Program-made: the position numbers and the translations under genes
Part shown: one piece after another, positions 1-9,100 of the stretch
How positions within the stretch are numbered: the stretch's first letter is position 1
Layout: the number at the start of each line of letters is the position of its first letter
Assembly (NCBI GenBank): GCA_945906915.1
Contig: CAMDSI010000004.1
Coordinates: forward strand, 1 to 34,943
Source of the DNA: Spirosoma fluviale
Lineage (GTDB): Bacteria; Bacteroidota; Bacteroidia; Cytophagales; Spirosomataceae
Length of the DNA: 34,943 nucleotides
Direction: 5' to 3'
The notes under the pieces: model-generated
The model's database searches: none
What the model saw: the letters and a program-made list of their open reading frames with translations, nothing else
What the model was told of the DNA's origin: nothing

Positions 1-467
1 TGCTTTTGGACAAATACGAAAAAGAACATGACGATTATAATTCGATCATGGTGAAGGCTTTAGCGGATCGTTTAGCGGAAGCCTTTGCTGAATTATTGCA
101 CGAGCGTGTTCGTCGGGAATTCTGGGGCTATGCTTCTGAGGAGCATTTAAGCAATGAAGAGTTGATTTCAGAAAAATACGATGGCATTCGTCCTGCTCCA
201 GGTTATCCGGCTTGCCCTGATCACACCGAGAAGAAGCGATTGTTCGAATTATTAGATGCGGAAAAGCAAATTGGGATTCAATTAACGGAGAGTTATGCAA
301 TGTATCCGGCCTCTGCGGTGTCTGGATTCTATTTCTCACATCCGGAGAGTACGTATTTTGGTTTAGGTAAGATTGCCAAAGACCAGGTAACAGATTATGC
401 GAAACGCAAAGGCATGTCCCTAGACGACATCGAAAAATGGTTAAGCCCGGTTTTGAATTATGACTAA
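1..467 (+). CDS. metH: Methionine synthase, C-terminal activation domain (5' partial)
   Basis: The open frame continues from before the window edge, so this is the 3' end of a much longer gene. The visible ~155 residues match the S-adenosylmethionine-binding activation domain of cobalamin-dependent methionine synthase. That domain holds AdoMet for reductive reactivation of oxidised cobalamin. The hallmark RPAPGYPACPDH stretch is encoded at about 189-224, followed by the ESYAMYPASAVSGFYF stretch typical of the domain end. The homocysteine, folate and cobalamin modules must lie upstream, outside the window. Its stop codon overlaps the metF start by 8 bp, which fits translational coupling with the enzyme that supplies its 5-methyltetrahydrofolate. 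A TTG at position 6 could be read as a start but is only an internal leucine. Identification is very secure; completeness upstream cannot be judged. Confidence 0.95.
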   Translation, partial: LLDKYEKEHDDYNSIMVKALADRLAEAFAELLHERVRREFWGYASEEHLSNEELISEKYDGIRPAPGYPACPDHTEKKRLFELLDAEKQIGIQLTESYAMYPASAVSGFYFSHPESTYFGLGKIAKDQVTDYAKRKGMSLDDIEKWLSPVLNYD

Positions 468-1413
468 GATTACGAAATATTTTGAGCAAGCGGCTGGGAA
501 AACCCTTTTCTCGATCGAGATCATTCCACCGATGAAAGGCCAGCACTTGGGCGAGTTAATGTCGCACATCGAGCCTTTAATGGAGTTTAAGCCACCCTTT
601 ATCGAGGTGACTTACCATCGCGAAGAATATGTCGATAAAGTCGTGGATGGCATTTCTAAGCGTATTCCTATCCGCAAACGTCCGGGAACTTTAGGGATTT
701 GTGCGTCTATCATTCAACGCTTTCAAATCGAAGCGGTACCTCATGTTATTTGTGGTGGTTTTACGCAGGAGGAGACGGAGGATTTCTTAATCGATTTACA
801 CTATTTAGGGATCGAAAATGTGCTATTATTGCGCGGTGATCAAGAAAAAGGAGAAAGTCATTTTATACCCAAACCGGGCGGGCATGCTTATGCGAACGAA
901 TTAGTGGCGCAAGCGGCGGCAATGAATCAAGGAATATTATTGCACGAAGAAACGGAATCCTTACCTACGAATTTCTGTATAGGGGTTGCTGGTTATCCAG
1001 AGAAGCATATTGACGCGGTTTCTTTTGAACAAGATTTGCGCTATTTGAAGCAAAAAGTAGATGCGGGTGCGGATTATATCGTGACGCAGATGTTCTTTGA
1101 TAATTCGAAATACTTTGATTTTGTTAAAAAATGCCGCGAAATGGGCATTAAAGTGCCTATTATCCCAGGATTAAAACCTTTAGCAACTGAGCGTCAATTA
1201 GAGATTTTGCCGGAGATTTTCCATTTAGAAATTCCCAAGGAATTTGTTTCTGAGGCTCGTAAATGTGCAAATAACGCGGCAATCAAGCAATTAGGTATTG
1301 AATGGGCGGTGCAACAAGGCAAGGAATTAATTCAAGCTGGTGTTCCTGCTTTACACTTCTACACGATGAGTAAGTCTGATAGTGTACGCGCCATCGCTGA
1401 AAAATTATTCTAA
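460..1413 (+). CDS. metF: 5,10-methylenetetrahydrofolate reductase
   Basis: Reduces 5,10-methylene-THF to 5-methyl-THF with FAD, feeding the methyl group to MetH. The 317 residues match the usual bacterial length of about 290-320 and form a single TIM-barrel domain. Near the N-terminus FSIEIIPPM carries the conserved catalytic Glu (residue 20), equivalent to the FSFEFFPP motif of E. coli MetF. NVLLLRGD and GADYIVTQMFFD are the conserved folate/FAD-site segments. The ATG lies inside the metH 3' end (8-bp overlap) and the stop shares one base with the next start, so metH, metF and the CoA-binding gene are almost certainly one transcription unit. Nothing in the protein looks unusual. Confidence 0.97.
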   Translation: MTKITKYFEQAAGKTLFSIEIIPPMKGQHLGELMSHIEPLMEFKPPFIEVTYHREEYVDKVVDGISKRIPIRKRPGTLGICASIIQRFQIEAVPHVICGGFTQEETEDFLIDLHYLGIENVLLLRGDQEKGESHFIPKPGGHAYANELVAQAAAMNQGILLHEETESLPTNFCIGVAGYPEKHIDAVSFEQDLRYLKQKVDAGADYIVTQMFFDNSKYFDFVKKCREMGIKVPIIPGLKPLATERQLEILPEIFHLEIPKEFVSEARKCANNAAIKQLGIEWAVQQGKELIQAGVPALHFYTMSKSDSVRAIAEKLF

Positions 1414-1769
1414 TGAAGGTCTTAGTTTACGGTGCGAGTACGAATCCGAGTCGATATGCCTATATCGCCACCGAATTATTATTGCAACATAAGCACGATG
1501 TTTCACTTGTCGGAATAAAAAAAGGGGAAGTCTTAGGTCTCATTATTCAACAAGATCAACCTTTGCTGAAAGATATCGACACAGTTACCTTGTATGTAGG
1601 CCCTGCGAATCAGGATGGCCTTTTTGAGTATCTTCAAGCCATATCACCCAGACGTGTAATATTCAATCCAGGAACTGAAAATCCGGATTTGGAAAAGGAA
1701 TTAGAACAAGTGGGTATTCAAATAGAAGAGGCCTGTACACTGGTTTTATTGCACACAGGCCAGTTTTAA
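1413..1769 (+). CDS. Small CoA-binding (Rossmann) domain protein
   Basis: A 118-residue single-domain protein of the CoA_binding_2 type. It opens with a beta strand and a nucleotide-binding turn (VYGASTNPSRYAY), and continues with the alternating strand/helix pattern of a Rossmann fold. A conserved FNPGTENPDLE stretch lies near residue 85, and the C-terminal segment EACTLVLL is also typical. Proteins of this family bind CoA or a related nucleotide, but their cellular role is unsettled, so no pathway is assigned. The start overlaps the metF stop by one base (TAATG), placing it last in the metH-metF unit. It converges on purS with only 4 bp between them. The family call is fairly secure; the function is unknown. 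Confidence 0.8.
   Translation: MKVLVYGASTNPSRYAYIATELLLQHKHDVSLVGIKKGEVLGLIIQQDQPLLKDIDTVTLYVGPANQDGLFEYLQAISPRRVIFNPGTENPDLEKELEQVGIQIEEACTLVLLHTGQF
1730..1767 (+). terminator. Weak candidate terminator hairpin inside the end of the CoA-binding gene
   Basis: GGCCTGT (1730-1736) and ACAGGCC (1755-1761) are perfect complements with an 18-nt loop, followed shortly by TTTT at 1764-1767. The hairpin overlaps the last codons of the CoA-binding gene, and only 4 bp separate that gene from the convergent purS, so a terminator would have to lie within coding sequence. The loop is long and the T-run short, so this is only a candidate. Confidence 0.3.
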
Positions 1770-1773
1770 GATC

Positions 1774-2025
1774 TTATTGAGCTGTTAACGTAAACTCAAA
1801 TTCCTCCATAATCAAGTTCGCTAATAACTTCTTGCAAGCGTTAGTTACTACCTCGTTTGCCTCAGCCTCGGATGATGCGTCCACACTTAATGTAATGTGC
1901 TTACCGATACGAACGCCAGCCACTTGGTTAATACCTAAGTTTTGTAAGCCAATAAGTACCGCTTTCCCCTGAGGATCAAGGATTTCTTTTTGAGGCATTA
2001 CGTTGATTTCAGCTAAGAATTTCAT
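1774..2025 (-). CDS. purS: Phosphoribosylformylglycinamidine synthase subunit PurS
   Basis: An 83-residue protein matching PurS, the small dimeric subunit that lets PurL and PurQ act together in the FGAR to FGAM step of purine synthesis. Typical features are the short beta-alpha-beta layout, the N-terminal FLAEINVMPQKEILDPQGKA segment with its conserved D-P-x-G motif, and VRIGKHITL in the middle. Length is normal for the family (80-90). Its ATG overlaps the pssA stop by one base (TAATG), so it is the last gene of the selD-to-purS run. No purL or purQ is in the window, so the partner genes lie elsewhere. The pairing with phospholipid synthesis has no obvious functional logic. Confidence 0.9.
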   Translation of the reverse strand: MKFLAEINVMPQKEILDPQGKAVLIGLQNLGINQVAGVRIGKHITLSVDASSEAEANEVVTNACKKLLANLIMEEFEFTLTAQ

Positions 2026-2738
2026 TATTTGTTTGGATTTAAAAGGAAAATAAGGCCGGACAGCAGGATATATGCGATCACTAAAACCGGAATTGCTGCA
2101 AATTTAAGCATAACAAGGGCAGCAATGCAAAAAATAAGGAAAATGAATTTTACTTGATTGCTTTTCCAATCCCAGGTCTTAAACTTAAATGCTAAAAGTG
2201 GTAATTCGCAGACCATAAGATAGCTCATGATGACTGCATAGAATAATAAGCCTTGGAACTGAAGAATATACGAACTGAATTCTGGTTGGAATTGTAGAAT
2301 TAAGGGTAATGACGCGATTAAAAGGCCATTGGCTGGGGTAGGGACTCCGATGAATTGATCGCTTTGGCGTGTATCAATATTGAATTTTGCCAAACGATAG
2401 GCTGACATTAATACCAACGCAAAGACCATAAATGGCTTATAGAATCCAAAAATACCCACACTGCATTGTGTCCCGCAGCTTTGTTCCACTAAAGAAAACA
2501 AGATAAAAGCGGGCAATACCCCGAAAGAAACCATATCCGCCAAAGAGTCCAACTGTTTTCCCAGTTCTGAATAAGCCTGCAAAGCACGCGCTAAAAATCC
2601 ATCGAAAAAATCACAAATGAGTGAAATGAAGATGGAATAGGAGGCACTCACTAAATCGCCTTGCATCACGAACCAAAGTCCGATGCAGCCAGCCAGCAAA
2701 TTGCCGAGCGTTAATAGGTTAGGGATTTCTTTTTTCAT
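2025..2738 (-). CDS. pssA: CDP-diacylglycerol--serine O-phosphatidyltransferase
   Basis: An integral membrane enzyme that joins CDP-diacylglycerol and L-serine to give phosphatidylserine, the precursor of phosphatidylethanolamine. The 237 residues hold the full CDP-alcohol phosphatidyltransferase signature: D43, D46, G47, A50, R51, G60, D64 and D68 (D-x2-D-G-x2-A-R-x8-G-x3-D-x3-D). The N-terminal KKEIPNLLTLGNLLAGCIGL is typical of the PssA branch rather than PgsA. About six to eight hydrophobic segments follow. It overlaps the upstream MBL gene by 4 bp (ATGA) and purS by one base, so it is embedded in an operon. Substrate assignment to serine rests on overall likeness to the Bacteroidota/Bacillus-type PssA. 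Confidence 0.9.
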   Translation of the reverse strand: MKKEIPNLLTLGNLLAGCIGLWFVMQGDLVSASYSIFISLICDFFDGFLARALQAYSELGKQLDSLADMVSFGVLPAFILFSLVEQSCGTQCSVGIFGFYKPFMVFALVLMSAYRLAKFNIDTRQSDQFIGVPTPANGLLIASLPLILQFQPEFSSYILQFQGLLFYAVIMSYLMVCELPLLAFKFKTWDWKSNQVKFIFLIFCIAALVMLKFAAIPVLVIAYILLSGLIFLLNPNK

Positions 2739-3376
2739 GCTTTTACGAATGGATTGGATACTTTTTCTTGACCTATGGTCGTGCTTCCCCCGTGTCCAGG
2801 GTAAACAATCGTTGATTCAGGTAAGGTATATAATTTCGTTTGAATGCTATGAACTAAATCAGCGTGATTGCATAAAGCGAAGTCAGTTCTACCGATACTT
2901 TGTCTAAATAACACATCTCCATCAAATAATAGACCTTCATTTTCAAAATACAAAGCCACGTGTCCAGGCGCGTGACCTGGCACGAATAAAATCTTGATTT
3001 CCATTTCGCCAATCTGTAGAATTTGATTGTCCTCGTACCAAACATCTACCTCAGAAGCTTGATAATGAGGAAAACCATACACTTGAGCCCGATTCGCTGA
3101 ATCTTTAAGTAAAGGTTCATCTTTTGGATGAAGGTAAAATGGGATCTTGTATTCTTGTCTAAAATACTCCACACCTAAAACATGGTCAATGTGCGCGTGG
3201 GTATTAAGAATATGTGTTAACGTAATGTTTTTTTCTTCAATGAAGCTTTTTAGCGTTTGACGCTCCTCAAAAGTGTAGCATCCCGGATCTACGATAATGC
3301 CTATTCCCTGGGAATCCCAAATGATATAGGTATTTTCTCGAAATTGATTTACGGTGAAGGCTTGGTGGAAAATCAT
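2735..3376 (-). CDS. MBL-fold metallo-hydrolase (glyoxalase II-like)
   Basis: A 213-residue metallo-beta-lactamase-fold hydrolase. The metal-binding motif THAHIDH is at residues 59-65 (ligands H60, H62, D64, H65). Further ligands are probably supplied by the GHAPGH, DGDVLF and PGHGG segments, in the usual order. The arrangement matches the short bacterial proteins often annotated as hydroxyacylglutathione hydrolase or persulfide dioxygenase-like. The glyoxalase II C-terminal substrate-binding domain is missing, so the substrate is uncertain. It lies 7 bp downstream of the RsmI-like gene and overlaps pssA by 4 bp. The fold is secure; the exact reaction is not known. Confidence 0.85.
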   Translation of the reverse strand: MIFHQAFTVNQFRENTYIIWDSQGIGIIVDPGCYTFEERQTLKSFIEEKNITLTHILNTHAHIDHVLGVEYFRQEYKIPFYLHPKDEPLLKDSANRAQVYGFPHYQASEVDVWYEDNQILQIGEMEIKILFVPGHAPGHVALYFENEGLLFDGDVLFRQSIGRTDFALCNHADLVHSIQTKLYTLPESTIVYPGHGGSTTIGQEKVSNPFVKA

Positions 3377-3383
3377 ACGTTAT

Positions 3384-4082
3384 TTATTTGCCTAAAAGGA
3401 ATATACATGGTTTTTTGTGTAAATCTGGTTGGTTTTTGGCCCAATCACTTGCCTTCTTTGTTTGAACAAATCCGTCAGGCGCTGTCACTTCGCAGGCAAT
3501 GCAAATTAAGGAATCCGGCGCACATTGCGCAATCAGATCTTCTAGCAGGGCATTGTTTCGATAAGGAGTTTCTATAAAGATTTGAGTTTGACCCCATTTG
3601 GCCACATCTCGATCTAACTGTTCGATTTTTCGAATGCGAGCGGCTTTGTCGATAGGAAGATAACCGATGAAGGCGAAACTTTGGCCAGAAAAACCAGATC
3701 CCATCAAGCCCAAAAGAATGGAAGAGGGGCCTACTAAAGGAATTACTTCTATGTTTTGCTGTTGCGCAATCGAAACCGCTAGGGCACCTGGATCGGCAAC
3801 ACCAGGGCACCCTGCCTCGGAAATAACGCCGATATATTCGACAGAACTATGTTTTTCATAAAAATTCTTAACCGTTTTAGCTTCGGTATCCTTATCTAGT
3901 ACTTCAAAAATCAATTCGTCTATTAGAATCCCTAATTTTAATTCACTGATGAACCGCCTGGCCGTACGTACATTTTCGACTAAAAAATGTGTCGTCTGTT
4001 GAATAGCTGCTAAGATTTGTGGACTCAATACATCGGAGGACGTATTTTCAGCAATCGGACAGGGGATGAGGTAAATTTTCAT
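3384..4082 (-). CDS. SAM-dependent methyltransferase, RsmI-related tetrapyrrole-methylase fold
   Basis: A 232-residue protein of the tetrapyrrole methylase superfamily, closest in style to RsmI, which 2'-O-methylates C1402 of 16S rRNA. Visible signatures are the N-terminal strand YLIPCPIAE (RsmI has VPTPIGN), ISEAGCPGVADPG, VIPLVGPSS and FIETPYRN. It is shorter than canonical RsmI (about 270-290), lacks the C-terminal extension, and its first motif is divergent, so a different substrate is possible. It overlaps the upstream hydrolase by 4 bp (ATGA). Bacteroidota commonly carry such a short paralogue beside a full-length RsmI; whether a full-length copy exists here cannot be seen. Confidence 0.85.
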   Translation of the reverse strand: MKIYLIPCPIAENTSSDVLSPQILAAIQQTTHFLVENVRTARRFISELKLGILIDELIFEVLDKDTEAKTVKNFYEKHSSVEYIGVISEAGCPGVADPGALAVSIAQQQNIEVIPLVGPSSILLGLMGSGFSGQSFAFIGYLPIDKAARIRKIEQLDRDVAKWGQTQIFIETPYRNNALLEDLIAQCAPDSLICIACEVTAPDGFVQTKKASDWAKNQPDLHKKPCIFLLGK

Positions 4083-4840
4083 AAATACGATTGAAGCGCC
4101 TGCAAAAATAGCTCAGGTTGTTCTGCTTGCACCCAATGGCCAGCTCCTGGAATTTCTACCACTTCAAAATTAGGGAAAATTTCTGCAATGTATCGCTCGT
4201 CTTCGGGTTGAATGTAATGGGAATCTGCTCCTTTAATGAATAGGGTTTCCGTATTAGAGGCGTTAGGAACGAATAATTCGTGACCCACCACATCGATGTT
4301 TTTGGTGATAACTTTCAGATTGATGCGCCAGGCGAATTGTTGCTCTGTATCTCTGTAGAGATTTTTAAACAAAAATTGACGAACTCCTTCGTTTTCCTCA
4401 AATCGTTTCAGATGATCATTTGCTGCTTGTCGACTTTCCAGTGTGGTCAAATCTAAGCTATTTAATCCTTCTAAAATGTGCGTATGGTGCACCGGATAGA
4501 ATTTAGGCGCAATATCAACGATGACAATTCGGCTAGCTACACCAGGATGTAATAAATCGAATTGCATGACCACTTTGCCTCCCATGCTGTGACCAATGAG
4601 GATGGGATTTTCTAATTGATGTTCCTGAATGAATTCCAAAAGATCGGCAGCCATCACTTGGTAATCGAATTCGTCATCCCATGGAGATTGGCCGTGGTTT
4701 CTTTGGTCCAAAAGAAAAACCCGGTGATCCCTTGATATCGCTTTTCCAAATCCTAGCCAATTATCAGAGGTGCCAAAAATTCCGTGTAGTATAATTACCG
4801 GTGTTCCTGTTTCTCCCAGTGCGCGATAAAATAATTTCAT
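4079..4840 (-). CDS. Alpha/beta-fold hydrolase (YbfF-like esterase family)
   Basis: A 253-residue alpha/beta hydrolase with a readable triad: nucleophile S85 in GHSMGG, probable acid D206 in IKGADSHYI, and H235 in GAGHWV. The oxyanion-hole region HGIFGTSDNW near residue 19 and the DQRNHGQS segment match the YbfF/ABHD11-like group, which act as short-chain acyl or thioester hydrolases. No signal peptide, so cytosolic. It abuts selD with no spacer and overlaps the methyltransferase gene by 4 bp. The fold and catalytic residues are clear; the natural substrate is not. Confidence 0.88.
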   Translation of the reverse strand: MKLFYRALGETGTPVIILHGIFGTSDNWLGFGKAISRDHRVFLLDQRNHGQSPWDDEFDYQVMAADLLEFIQEHQLENPILIGHSMGGKVVMQFDLLHPGVASRIVIVDIAPKFYPVHHTHILEGLNSLDLTTLESRQAANDHLKRFEENEGVRQFLFKNLYRDTEQQFAWRINLKVITKNIDVVGHELFVPNASNTETLFIKGADSHYIQPEDERYIAEIFPNFEVVEIPGAGHWVQAEQPELFLQALQSYL

Positions 4841-5878
4841 TTAGGAAAGGTATATAGCTTTTTCTTGTGGCTCCGTTAATTCGCCAATCGGACTCAAATC
4901 AAATCCATTTTCTTTTGCAAAGGCTTCAAATTCAGCCGTGTGCTCAGCTTCCACTGCAATTAACAGTCCTCCCGATGTTTGGGGATCTGCTCCGATGTAG
5001 CGCTGGCGTTCAGAGAATTCCTCGCTTAGGCGATCTCCATAACTCGCTAAATTGCGAGCAGTGCCACCAGGGAAGCAGTTGAGGTCTAAATAATGATCTA
5101 TGTTAGGGAGAAGCGGTAGATTCTCAAAGGCAATTTTAGCACTTAAACCGGATCCATCCGCCATTTCTACTAAATGACCAAACAAACCAAAGCCTGTCAC
5201 ATCTGTTAAAGATTTTACATAGCTCAAAGGCCCAAGCTTCTCTCCGAAATTATTCAATGTACTCATTTGCTTCACTGCGCGGCCTAAATCGCCAGGGCTA
5301 ACGATTCCTCGCTTTTGGCCTGTAGATAAAATACCTACGCCTAATGGCTTTGTTAAATAGAGCATACAGCCTTTAGTGGCCGAATCGTTTTGCTTTAAAT
5401 GTTCTTTACGAACTTTACCCGTTACAGCAAGACCAAAAATTGGTTCCGGAGAATCGATGGAGTGACCACCTGCTAAAGGAATTCCTGCCTCTGCACAGGC
5501 CGCCCGGCCACCTTCCAGGACTTGCGCTGCAATTTCAGGTGCTAACTTATCAATAGGCCAGCCTAAAATCGCAATTGCCAGTAAAGGGCTTCCACCCATG
5601 GCATATATGTCAGAAATGGCATTAGTGGCTGCAATTTTCCCAAAATCAAAAGGATCATCGACAATTGGCATGAAAAAATCCGTCGTCGAAATGACTGCCT
5701 CGCCATTTTGCCAATCAAATACTGCTGCATCATCCCGACTCTCATTTCCGACTAATAATAAGGGGTGATTAGCCTTGGGTTTGTCTGATTTTAGTATTTT
5801 ATCTAAAATCTGTGGCGATATTTTACATCCGCAACCCGCGCCGTGGCTAAATGAAGTTAATTTGATATTTTCTGACAT
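4841..5878 (-). CDS. selD: Selenide, water dikinase (selenophosphate synthase)
   Basis: Makes monoselenophosphate from selenide and ATP, the selenium donor for selenocysteine (SelA) and for 2-selenouridine in tRNA (MnmH/SelU). The 345-residue length is normal. The N-terminus SHGAGCGCKI carries the catalytic Cys16 and Lys19, equivalent to Cys17/Lys20 of E. coli, so this is the cysteine form. GNESRDDAAV and TTDFFMPIVDDPFDFGKIAA contain the conserved metal/ATP aspartates. It is the first gene of the leftward run ending at purS. No other selenium gene is present in the window, so which pathway it serves is open. The 257-bp gap upstream is shared with the divergent receptor gene. Confidence 0.95.
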   Translation of the reverse strand: MSENIKLTSFSHGAGCGCKISPQILDKILKSDKPKANHPLLLVGNESRDDAAVFDWQNGEAVISTTDFFMPIVDDPFDFGKIAATNAISDIYAMGGSPLLAIAILGWPIDKLAPEIAAQVLEGGRAACAEAGIPLAGGHSIDSPEPIFGLAVTGKVRKEHLKQNDSATKGCMLYLTKPLGVGILSTGQKRGIVSPGDLGRAVKQMSTLNNFGEKLGPLSYVKSLTDVTGFGLFGHLVEMADGSGLSAKIAFENLPLLPNIDHYLDLNCFPGGTARNLASYGDRLSEEFSERQRYIGADPQTSGGLLIAVEAEHTAEFEAFAKENGFDLSPIGELTEPQEKAIYLS

Positions 5879-6135
5879 GATGTGTTTTTTCTGCTGTAAA
5901 ATTATTCTATAAATAATTAAAAATTAAGTTTCTGTTAAATTAATACAGATTATAGGACTATAAGAGGCTGCTTCTCTTAGGTTATTGCACGTTTTTTACA
6001 TTTTAGTCCTATATATCAATCAATTACCCCTATAAAAGGCAAAATACTTTTTAAAGATATTTTGGAGTATTTGATTTTTCTCCCTTATTTTGCGGTTGCA
6101 TTACTTAATTAACTTTATAACTAAATTTCAATTTT
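5879..6135. promoter_or_regulatory. Divergent intergenic region between selD and the TonB-dependent receptor
   Basis: This AT-rich 257-bp gap must hold promoters for both directions. I found no exact TAnnTTTG box on either strand. A near match TATTTTG (one base short) lies shortly upstream of the receptor, near 6090. The most visible structure is a pair of perfect 10-bp inverted arms, TATAGGACTA (5951-5960) and TAGTCCTATA (6004-6013). They enclose a second dyad, TAAGAG (5961-5966) and CTCTTA (5974-5979). This could be a folded leader RNA on either strand or a regulator site. No gene is seen here. Confidence 0.4.
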
Positions 6136-9100
6136 ATGCAAAGAAGGTTTATTACTAAATCAGTGTTATTAGGAGCGTTTTTTGCTTTTATTATGGCACT
6201 ACCTGTTGGGCAAGCCTTTGCTCAAGGGTCTACAACATCCGCTTTGTCGGGTACCGTTGTGGATGAAAAAGGACAAGGGTTACCAGGTGCTACGGTAATC
6301 GCAATTCACGAACCTACGGGTTCTCGTTACGGTGCATCTACTCGTGGAGATGGACGTTACAACATTGTAAATATGCGTGTAGGTGGTCCTTATAAAGTGA
6401 CTATTTCATTCGTAGGTTACAAAGAATCTGTTCAATCAGGTATTTCTTTGACTTTAGCCTCAGAGCTTCGTCAAAACTTTAAATTAGAATTAAACCAAGC
6501 TCAATTAGAAGAAGTTAAGGTTGTTGCGTCTCGTTCATCTGTGATTAACTCAGGTCGTACAGGAGCTGCTACTACAGTTTCTAATAGTTCAATCACTACC
6601 TTACCTACGTTGAATCGTTCACTAGGTGATTTTGCTCGTTTAGATCCACGTGCAAATGGTTTGAACTTTGCAGGTCGTAATGCATTATATAATAACGTTA
6701 CCGTTGATGGTGCGTTCTTTAACAATGCCTTCGCTTTATCCCCTACGATTGGTGGTCAAGCAGGTGCTTCTCCTATCTCAATAGATGCGATTGATCAGTT
6801 CCAAGTTTTAATTGCTCCTTATGACGTACGTCAAGGTATGGCAACGGGTGCTAACATCAACGTAGTAACGAAATCAGGTACAAATGATTGGACTGGTTCT
6901 GCTTACTATTTTGGTACAGACCAAAACCAAGTAGGAAACAAGATTGGTGATGTAGTTAACCAATATGGTAACTTCGCTAGAGGTCAATTTGGTGGTCGTA
7001 TCGGTGGTGCTTTAGTAAAGAACAAATTATTTGTTTTTGCTTCATTCGAGCAGGAATTACAAACTCAACCAGGTTCTAACTTCATTGCAAGACGTGGTGG
7101 TTCTAATGCCGCTAACCAATCTGTTGCAACTGTTGAACAATTAGAAAGTATCAAAAGCCTTTTGAAATCGAAGTTTAACTACGATCCAGGTGCATATGAA
7201 GGTTGGGATAGAGAGAATTATTCACAAAAGGCGAACATTCGTTTTGATTGGAATATTTCTGACAAGCACAAATTTAACTTGAAATACAACTACCTTCGTT
7301 CATACGCTGATGTTCCTCCATCTTCATCTGGATCATTAAACGGTGGACGTAATCCTTCAGCTACGGTATTACCTTTCCAAGGTTCTTTATACCGTATCAA
7401 CAACAACTTAGATTCTTATATTGCTGAATTGAACTCTACGTTCTCTTCTTCAGTCGCGAATAACTTAACCGTTGGTTATACGCAGATGCGTGACTTCCGT
7501 CAATCACCTGTTAACAACACTCCGTTCCCTACAGTTGATATTGGAAACAATAACAATAACTCGCTTACTGCTTTTGGTTTCGAGCCATTCTCTGCAAACA
7601 ATATCTTAGATTCAGATATCTTCCAAGCATCTGATAACTTGACAGTTTATGCAGGTAAGCACGTATTTACTTTAGGTGCTGCGTATGAAACAAATGCATT
7701 TAGAAATGGTTTTGCTCCTAATTACTATGGTGGTTACCAATTCAAATCAGTAGATGATTTCATTGCATCTGTTAATACAGGTGTTTCAAATGCACTACAA
7801 TACCAACAATCTTGGTCTAACTACTCAACTTTCCCTTTTGCGGAGATGAAAGGTTATACGGCATCATTGTATGCGCAAGATGAATTCACTGCAGCGAAAG
7901 GTTTGAAATTAACATTTGGTCTTCGTGCAGATGGTACTGGTTTCCCAGTAGCTGACGATGCGAAGTATAATAATGCTTATGTTCCTAGCTTAACTTTCCG
8001 TAATAACACGGTATTAAGAACAAATCAATTGCCAGATTTCACCACCTTGTGGTCTCCACGTTTCGGATTTAACTGGGATGTGAAAGATGATAAGACGACT
8101 CAGGTTCGTGGTGGTTTAGGTGTATTCTCAGGGCGTGTTCCTTACGTTTGGTTGTCAAATCAATTATCAAATAATGGTGTATTATTTGGATCAGAGCGTT
8201 TGGCCAATCCGACTAATCGCCCTTTCAATGCGAACGTAGACGCATATCGTCCAGCTGTTGCAACTTCAATCATTCCTACTTCGTATAACTTAGCGGTAAC
8301 TGATCCTAACTTTAAATTCTCTCAAGTATTCCGTGCTAACTTAGCATTGGATAAAAGCTTAGGAAATGGCTGGTTAGTATCGTTAGAAGGTATCTACACA
8401 AAAGATATCAATGCTGTTTACTTAGAGAACATAAACTTACCAGATTCGAAAGTGAAAGCGGTGGGTTCTGATAGCCGTGTGATTTATTATACTTTAGGTG
8501 CTAATGGTTTACCTAGCTCGACTAAAAATAACCAAATTTATGGTGGAACTAGAGGCTTAAATGCTCCAACAACAGGAAATACGGGTTTAAATCCAAACAT
8601 TTCTGATGCGATTCTAATTAAGAATACGCAATTAGGTTATTCTTATGCTTTAACTGCAACGGTTTCAAAAGCATTTGATAATGGCTTATTTGCTTCCTTA
8701 TCATACACTAATTCTGATTCTCGTTCAGTAAATGACGGTGGTTCTATCGCTCAGTCACAATGGAGAGACCGTGTAGTTTCTGGAGATCCTAATGAGAACG
8801 TAGCATCTTATTCATCATACATGCAAGCACATCGTATCAATGCGTACGGATCTTACAAGTTGAATTACTTGAATGAGAAAGCAGCAACTACGTTTGGATT
8901 TACCTATTCAGTTGCTCCTGCAGGACGTTATTCTTATACCTACTCAGGTGATATGAACGGTGATGGTCAAAATAATGACTTGATGTATGTTCCTTATGGA
9001 GAAGGAGACATCTTATTAAAAGACTTAGCTGTTTCTTATAACGTTTCTCAGACATTTACTTACACTGCTGCACAGCAATGGATAGATTTAGATAAGTTTA

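Noticed and set aside
46..546. Open frame of 166 codons on the minus strand
   Set aside because: It lies opposite metH/metF, which match their families fully; the translation looks random.
6501..6725. Minus-strand open frame inside the receptor gene
   Set aside because: It is antisense to the plug domain and has no recognisable protein features.
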